A stretch of 64,000 nt of DNA from Tillus elongatus (Eukaryota; Arthropoda; Insecta; Coleoptera; Cleridae): assembly GCA_964006375.1 (NCBI GenBank), contig OZ023270.1, positions 54,762,036-54,826,035 of the forward strand, given 5' to 3'. The stretch's first letter is position 1, and the number at the start of each line of letters is the position of its first letter. Shown in pieces: positions 58,726 through 64,000 of this stretch. Below the pieces are notes generated by a model. That model saw only the letters and a list, made by a program, of their open reading frames with translations, searched no databases and was not told the DNA's origin. A program made the position numbers and the translations under genes.

Positions 58726-59424
58726 TCATGTCGTATTGTTATTAATAATAATACGGTCCCAATGATCTGTTGATTCCCTTAATACCTTTAAAGCTCTTAA
58801 ATGTTTTAAGGTATTGTCATATAATTGTCTAAGTTCCGTGTGTGACTCGTGCGTCATGAAGTTTAATTCAAAAATACGCTTGATGTGATTTTGTATTATT
58901 AATTTTTTATTCTCATATCTGTGAGTAAGTAATTGCCAAGCCACTTGATAATTTATGGCGGAGATTTCCAGGGACTGTAAAATTTCTGCTGCATCTCCTT
59001 CGAGAGATGTCTGCAGGTAACAAAATTTTTGAATGTCTGACAAAAGCTTATTATCCTCTACTAATGCTTTAAAACTATCCTTAAACCCCATCCACTGTTC
59101 ATATTTACCTGAAAAGGTGAGCATTTTTATTGTTGGTAATTTTACCTGATTAATGTTAGACGAATATTCATTTGTTTCACGCGTACTTTTAATTTCATGA
59201 TAAGAAGTTACTTCAATCTCATTTAGATTTGATACAAAAGCATCTTTAACTTTATAATACTCGGAAAGAATAGATTTAGCTTGAGCTAATGTTGAGAAAT
59301 AATTTTCTTCAAAACCGTCACGTTGAACATGTGATTCAGTTGGATCGATTTCATCTAAAATATCTTGAACTGATTCGAATTTTTGGCGACAAGAGGATTC
59401 CCCCCCCCCCCCCCACAAAACCAC
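58726..59424 (-). pseudogene. BEL gag (DUF1759-type)
   Basis: VKLPTIKMLTFSGKYEQWMG, then FKDSFKALVEDNKLLSDIQK, FCYLQTSLEGDAAEILQSLE and VAWQLLTHRYENKKLIIQNH. The N-terminus contains LAQAKSILSEYYKVKDAF. The frame's first codons are translated from a G run on this strand, so the true start is missing or lies elsewhere. Confidence 0.9.
59401..59416. repeat. Poly-C run
   Basis: A run of about 15 C at the 5' edge of the BEL gag; nothing like it occurs elsewhere in the window. Confidence 0.9.
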
Positions 59425-59498
59425 AAAAAAATAACAGAGTTATGCACTAGATACGTACTTTGACAATGAAGTTGTCTTTATCAGTAGCTGTCACTAAA

Positions 59499-59509
59499 CT
59501 ATATATAAA
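59499..59509 (-). promoter_or_regulatory. TATA-like box next to the 15-bp minisatellite
   Basis: TATATATA-type sequence on either strand, 6 bp from the minisatellite and about 75 bp upstream of the BEL gag in the minus direction. Confidence 0.45.
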
Positions 59510-59514
59510 CTAAA

Positions 59515-59650
59515 GATGATGTAATACCGCGGTGATGCAATACTGGATGATGCCATCTCGGACGCCTCAGTACCGGATGATGCCATCTCGGACGCCTCAG
59601 TACCGGATGATGCAACACCGGATGACGTAACACCGGGTGACGTAATCCAA
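59515..59650. repeat. 15-bp minisatellite of CRE/bZIP-like sites
   Basis: Nine units, all 15 bp except one of 16: for example GATGATGTAATACCG, GATGATGCCATCTCG, GACGCCTCAGTACCG, GATGATGCAACACCG, GATGACGTAACACCG and GGTGACGTAATCCAA. Units three and four are repeated as a pair, giving a 30-bp higher-order repeat. TGACGTAA occurs at 59623 and 59638; TGATGTAA and TGATGCAA variants occur at 59517, 59533 and 59608. Confidence 0.9.
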
Positions 59651-60305
59651 GGAGTATTGCTGTGTCAGTGTCAACGCCTAACTAGTTGTCATGTCGATGT
59701 TGAAGCAACCATAGATTATTTCGTGCTATTTCAAAAAGTGTTGAATTGACCGGACCCATGTCTGAATTCATTAAATTTTGTGGATAGACTCTGCGTATAT
59801 AAACTTGCCAAAGCATCTAACTTGCAATAATCGGTGGCTACTTACAATAACTTAAGATTACCTACTATTGCCTACTTTATGTCTCGAGTCAATCATATGT
59901 TGCGCAAGTCATTTTCTCGAACCGTTTTGTAAAAGCAAATTAAATAAAGTTAATTAAATAAATTAATAGCAGGATAAAATTTTGAAGCTGCACCGAACGA
60001 GTGTCAAGATTGATTTTCAGTGCAGTATATTCAATAAAAGGCTCTTTCCACCAGTTAAAATAAAATTGTAATAAAATTTAATTATATATGTGAAAATATT
60101 TCTTAGAAGAAATATCTTATATTCTACAAATATTTAATCATTCTACCATACCATTATCAAAAATAAATTCACAAAGTAAAATTATGGTCTCAGCGTGGGC
60201 TACATAAAACATAAGATAAAACATATAATCGCATCATATCTCACCCAGCAGAGATAAGATAAGATACATTCAGAAATTACCTGTCGGCAAAATAACTTCA
60301 ATACT
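59651..60305. other. Non-coding stretch
   Basis: AT-rich, no gene. Confidence 0.35.
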
Positions 60306-60320
60306 TACTGTAAAGATAAT

Positions 60321-60523
60321 GGCGCCTCCGTGGCCGTGCGGGAAAGTCGATTTAGACTTTCCAATACGGACTCGGGGGTCGACGGTTCGAGCCCCACCGG
60401 CGGCGGATGATTTTTCAAAATCACTGTCGTCGTTGAGATCGAGCTCAAGGTGGAGGGTAGGTTAGTTTAGATGAGCAAAAAGGGTCAGCAATGGCCTAAT
60501 TGCCAGTATGCATCTTACCTTTT
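60321..60523 (+). mobile_element. tRNA-derived SINE (family S3), 203 bp
   Basis: Flanked by TACTGTAAAGATAAT (60306-60320 and 60524-60538), a perfect 15-bp target duplication. The 5' part is tRNA-like: an A box in GTGGCCGTGCGGG and a B box GGTTCGAGCCC, with a Leu/Ser-like long arm. The body contains GTTGAGATCGAGCTCAAGGT. It ends in TTACCTT without an A tail. Mobilisation would need a LINE partner. Confidence 0.92.
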
Positions 60524-60823
60524 TACTGTAAAGATAATAACACAACATAAGAAAATAAAAAAATAAAATTATTTCAGAAGATTAGACATGTTAAAAAAAT
60601 GGGGCACTCAATAAATCAAAATCAAAAAGAAAAATAAATAGCGTAGCTACAAAACAAACATTATTTCATTCATGTTATCCTGTTATTAAACATTCTCAAT
60701 AATAAAATGCAAATTAATTCATGTTAAACTAATATTTAATACGCATGTGATTTTCTTCTGCCTTTAATACAAATCCGTCATATATCTGACAGCCTCAAGA
60801 AACATACAAATAACTTACAGTAT

Positions 60824-62075
60824 AGTACAAGCAATAGAGAATTTTTTTCTGCATTAAACTACAGGAGTTATTTTTTTTGATAGATAGGTTCAGAATTACG
60901 TACTGAATGTAAAAATACAAAATCCTTACAAATTAGGGGGGCGGAAGTGCCGCCATTTTGAGAAAAACCGTTTCGACCTATATATCCGTAACCGTGTACT
61001 TTAGACCAAAAATGGTAATGACCTTTATTGTAGATAATTACATTTTTCATATTTTTTGTTAAATTTTTTTTTTGTATCACTCTCCGTTTACAACTTATAC
61101 GACTATTAGCATTCATTTATTGACTTTTTTACCTATATCTTTGTTAATAATGGTTTAAAAAATAAAATGCTTATAACTTAACTTTTCAATCGACAAATTT
61201 CCTACCATTTTTACTAAAAACTTTTTTTTCTAAAATCAACATTTTCAAAGACAACGCGTTAAATGTTGCACTTTTCAATCGACAAATTTTTCTGGAAATA
61301 TTTTAGAAAAATGAAGGACAATGACGGTTGAAGCTAAGACTTCAGGCTTTGTAAAACATTATTCTTGAGACATTTTCTTTCCATAGCTTATATTAATTTC
61401 AGTTTCTTTGCGTAAATGTTGCCAATTTTGACGTTTTAATTCGCGACTTTGACGTTATGAGGAAAACCCCAATTTATTTTTCTTTAAATGCCTATAACTT
61501 TTTTGTCTTTGAACCTACAGACCTAAATGGTAGGTAATTTACATATAATGACATAAAACCATGTACCAAATTTAGTTGCCCTTACTTTGTTATTTCCGGA
61601 GATATGATTGTGCAACATTTAACGCGTTATGTCTTTGAAAATGTTGATTTTAGAAAAAAAAGTTTTAAGTAAAATTTCTAGAAAATTTTTCGATTGAAAA
61701 GTTAAGTTATAAGCATTTTATTTTTTAAACAATTATTAACAAAGATATAGGTAAAAAAGTCAATAAATGAATGCTAATAGTCGTATAAGTTGTAAACGGT
61801 GAGTGATACAAAAAAATTATTTAACAAAAAATATGGAAAATGCAATTATCTACAATAAAGGTCATTACCATTTTTGGTCTAAAGTGCACGGTTATGGAGA
61901 TATAGGCCGAAACGGTTTTTCTCAAAATGGCGGCACTTCCGCACTCCTAATTTGTAAGGATTTTGTGTTTCTACATTCAGTACGTAATTCTGAACCTATC
62001 TATCGAAAAAAAAAAAACTCCTGTAGTTTAGTGCATTATGGACAAGAGTAACGGGCTCCTCTATTGCCTGTACTA
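60824..62075. mobile_element. 1.25-kb foldback element with R core in the loop
   Basis: Arms 60824-61275 and 61606-62075 are inverted copies. Long identical blocks include CAAAATCCTTACAAATTAGG, GTCATTACCATTTTTGGTCT and ACATTTAACGCGTT (each seen with its reverse in the other arm). The 330-bp spacer (61276-61605) is the middle block of R. An outer mismatch (60842-60850 against 62035-62058) suggests a later indel. No protein except arm-derived frames of 82 codons each. Confidence 0.88.
61276..61605 (+). repeat. Repeat R middle block in the foldback loop
   Basis: TCTGGAAATATTTTAGAAAA, ATGAAGGACAATGACGGTTG, ATGTTGCCAATTTTGACGTT and CTTTAAATGCCTATAACTTT, in the same order as 27838-28150 and 15110-15416. 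Confidence 0.85.
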
Positions 62076-63097
62076 TTAGGGTCATGTGAAAAATATGGTA
62101 TATGATCAAACACAATAAAAAACGGTTCAATATCTAAAAGGACGTATTTTAAAGCAGCCAAACTGATTGGAGACAACAATGATGTTACAGGGGACAACTA
62201 ATAGATCTCTCTTAACTCTTAACAGCGCCAGACGATGTCTTGAGTGGAAAGTTGGCCGCTATGAGCATTTTTGTAGCAATTTTAACCTAAAATATAAATA
62301 AATATTGTTTTTTCTAAAATTAAAATTATTTGAAAAATGACAGTTTAATACTCCATATTTTGAAAACAGTTTACTGTAAAGCCTAAGCATTTTTTACTTT
62401 AAATAGCCAAACTATATTTGGTCTGAAAGTTTTGGCAACTGTAGTACACGTATACAACGTATACAAGTGACCTTACCTCAGGGACACCTGACACATGTGC
62501 ATAATCAACAATCAACAGCAAGCCTGCTTTAAGTAGCTAATGATATAATAGAGCAGTGAGATAGAGTGCTGTAGCATTAAATCTATGTGTACAATAGTAG
62601 TAGGTACCTACTATGACAAACTATTAAACACTAAAATGAAAGATATTGGTCTGCAGTCACACCATAACTGCAGTACTTATGACAATCAAACCTTATCATG
62701 ATTAAGGAAAAATTAAAACACTTTCACTACCAGACAACTGGTTTATTCCTAACCCTACGCATTTCGACCCATTATTGAGCCATCTTCAGGGGTTTAGACT
62801 GATTCCTGTCTCAGTTACAGAAAAGTGCTATATGAAATGTTGCCAAGTTTTGGCTTTTCATCCATTGTCTTCAGGATTCCAAACTAAAACTGCATAAAAC
62901 AAGACAGCAGGAACATAACATGACTTGAAGTAATCAGAGAAGATGAATGTAAATGACGCTTATTTTTTAGTTTTTAATTTAGTTTTAATGTCAAGTGCAA
63001 ATCATCTAAACTTTGAAGTTGTCGGCGGGAATTTCAATTTTTTATAAAAGCTTTGTATAGGTTGACGAGAAGCTTTAATATAATAATCTATAGAGCA
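62076..63097. other. Non-coding stretch with a hammerhead-like motif
   Basis: No protein recognised. See 62753-62789 for a Penelope-style ribozyme remnant. Confidence 0.4.
62753..62789 (-). ncRNA. Possible decayed hammerhead-ribozyme motif
   Basis: The minus strand reads CTGAAGA, then TGGCTCAATAATGGGTC, then GAAATGCG. This has the order of the hammerhead core (CUGAUGA, stem II, GAAA) with one core U replaced. Penelope-like elements carry such motifs in their terminal repeats, and one occurs at 35.9-37.7 kb. Weak stem II pairing; low confidence. Confidence 0.25.
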
Positions 63098-63444
63098 TAG
63101 AGCCTCAGTGGCCCAGTAGTGAGAACGTGTGCCTCTGGACCCAAGGGTACTGGGTTCGATTCCCAGGGATCCCTTTTCACTTTTTCAGTACATACTATAA
63201 AATTAACATCAATCGAAGTTGTGGCATTGTATTTGAGCAAGGTGAATGTCTGCACGTTCCGCACTTGCGTAAAGCCGTCGGTCTCGTGTACCATGCGGTG
63301 TTGGACAGGTTAAAGAACCCCGCCCTTCCTACAGAAAGACAGGGATTCGGCAAAATTTCCAGGATAGTGGGGTGAAACTGCTCCGTGGCGTCGGTGATTG
63401 GCCAGAGCCGCGGAAATAGACCGACGTTGAAGAACAGAAAAAAT
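63098..63444 (+). mobile_element. tRNA-derived SINE (family S1), plus-strand copy
   Basis: Begins AGAGCCTCAGTGGCCCAGTA and has a B box GGGTTCGATTCCC. The body aligns with 29088-29444 reversed along the whole length (shared AAAATTAACATCAATC, AAAGACAGGGATTC/AAAGGCAGGGGTTC, CGTCGGTGATTG). It ends in an A-rich tail. No convincing target duplication here. Confidence 0.85.
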
Positions 63445-64000
63445 TTATGGTGCATCAAAATCATAAGTAAATTGCGGTTTACCTTTGGTTATTAAATTTT
63501 AAAAAAGTAACCAGAACAAGAATTTATTTATGAAATATCAAAATATACATTCACCAGCAACGTTAAAAGAATGCAAAACTAAATATTTTCTGTTTACAAG
63601 GAAATATTTAAAATATACTTTAATATAAGATAAATCATAAACATTTTGTGCCTGTGACCTGACATCTATCATCTTTTCTCTATTATCTATCCAAGCAGGG
63701 ATGTCGAAATGTCATTACTTCTCAGGGATAAAATAATGTTCGTCTATGTTACTTCTGAACAAATAAAACTTTCGCGAAAGTGAATAGTTTTACAGCAGAG
63801 TTCGTTTTTTCGATCGCCAAATTGGCGATTTTTAGAGAAAAAAGGAGCCCAATTTGGGACTCGCCGGTTTCTTTGAAAAAGAAATCGAAACAAAAGATAA
63901 GATAGCCCAATTTGCGATAAATCACCTAATCTGGCAATACTGTATGCTGATGTATTATTAACTGTCCTCTTAGCAGAAGATGATCAAGTGATTTACTGAC
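63445..64000. other. Non-coding end of the window
   Basis: AT-rich, no gene recognised. A CCAAATTGGCGATTT phrase (about 63817) has a variant CCCAATTTGGGAC (63848) and a third version at about 63905 (CCCAATTTGCGA). Confidence 0.35.

Larger units (their letters stand above)
56395..59424 (-). mobile_element. BEL/Pao LTR retrotransposon lacking protease and RT
   Basis: On the minus strand: gag (59424-58726), zinc knuckles (58654-58448), a short pre-integrase region (58361), H2C2 zinc finger, integrase core (57677-57222) and DUF5641-like C-terminus (57153-56737). It ends with an LTR (to 56395) that closes in GCAACA. The usual protease, RT and RNase H between knuckles and integrase (roughly 2.5 kb) are missing, so there is an internal deletion near 58360-58440. 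The 5' LTR is also missing; the gag ends upstream at a poly-C run. Confidence 0.85.

Noticed and set aside
63098..63170. Functional tRNA gene
   Set aside because: The tRNA-like part is the head of a SINE with a copy at 29.4 kb and does not fold into a full cloverleaf by eye.

Overview
The window is nuclear DNA of an animal, most likely an arthropod and probably an insect. It is AT-rich, and none of the host-type genes is operonic. The mobile-element mixture (hAT, Tc1, P element, pogo/Tigger, BEL/Pao, LTR, Penelope, several LINE clades, tRNA-derived SINEs) and the two long C2H2 zinc-finger genes fit an insect with a large genome. I cannot name the species.

Layout. 0-6 kb: a Tc1 scrap, an internally deleted LINE (LINE-1, minus strand) and two scraps of another LINE. 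7-15 kb: a 692-bp hAT element with a perfect 8-bp target duplication, LINE-2 (minus), LINE-3 (plus, split by a solo LTR), and a copy of an unassigned composite repeat here called R, itself split by a 1,023-bp hAT element. 15.4-18.5 kb: LINE-4 (minus; gag with a DUF4780-like domain, endonuclease, partial RT). 20-22.8 kb: an RNase H scrap, an inverted R copy and a hAT element carrying a transposase frame broken only by stop codons. 22.8-27 kb: quiet AT-rich DNA with one tRNA-like sequence. 27-32.8 kb: LINE-5 (plus), interrupted in turn by R, a SINE and a 2.45-kb inverted-repeat element. 33.8-34.2 kb: an LTR with a five-unit heat-shock element. 35.5-38.9 kb: a Penelope-like element and remnants resembling a Polinton/Maverick-type viral element. 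39.8-43.5 kb: a pogo/Tigger DDE gene with a C-terminal PHD-like finger, convergent with a 17-finger C2H2 gene. 44-46 kb: a decayed P element. 46.5-56 kb: a direct duplication carrying a THAP exon, flanking a fourth hAT element, a second C2H2 gene (14 complete fingers) and a decayed transposase-like gene. 56.4-59.4 kb: a BEL/Pao element lacking protease and RT, preceded by a 15-bp minisatellite of CRE/bZIP-like sites and a TATA box. 60-64 kb: two SINEs, a 1.25-kb foldback and a hammerhead-like motif.

Only three long frames look intact: the Tigger-PHD gene (its 5' part is missing or spliced) and the two zinc-finger genes. Nearly everything else is transposon sequence whose nesting gives a relative order of insertion. 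The most useful observations are the R family with a LINE empty site, the four hAT families that each carry their own palindromic subterminal motif, the heat-shock element in an LTR, and the bZIP-site minisatellite with TATA box.
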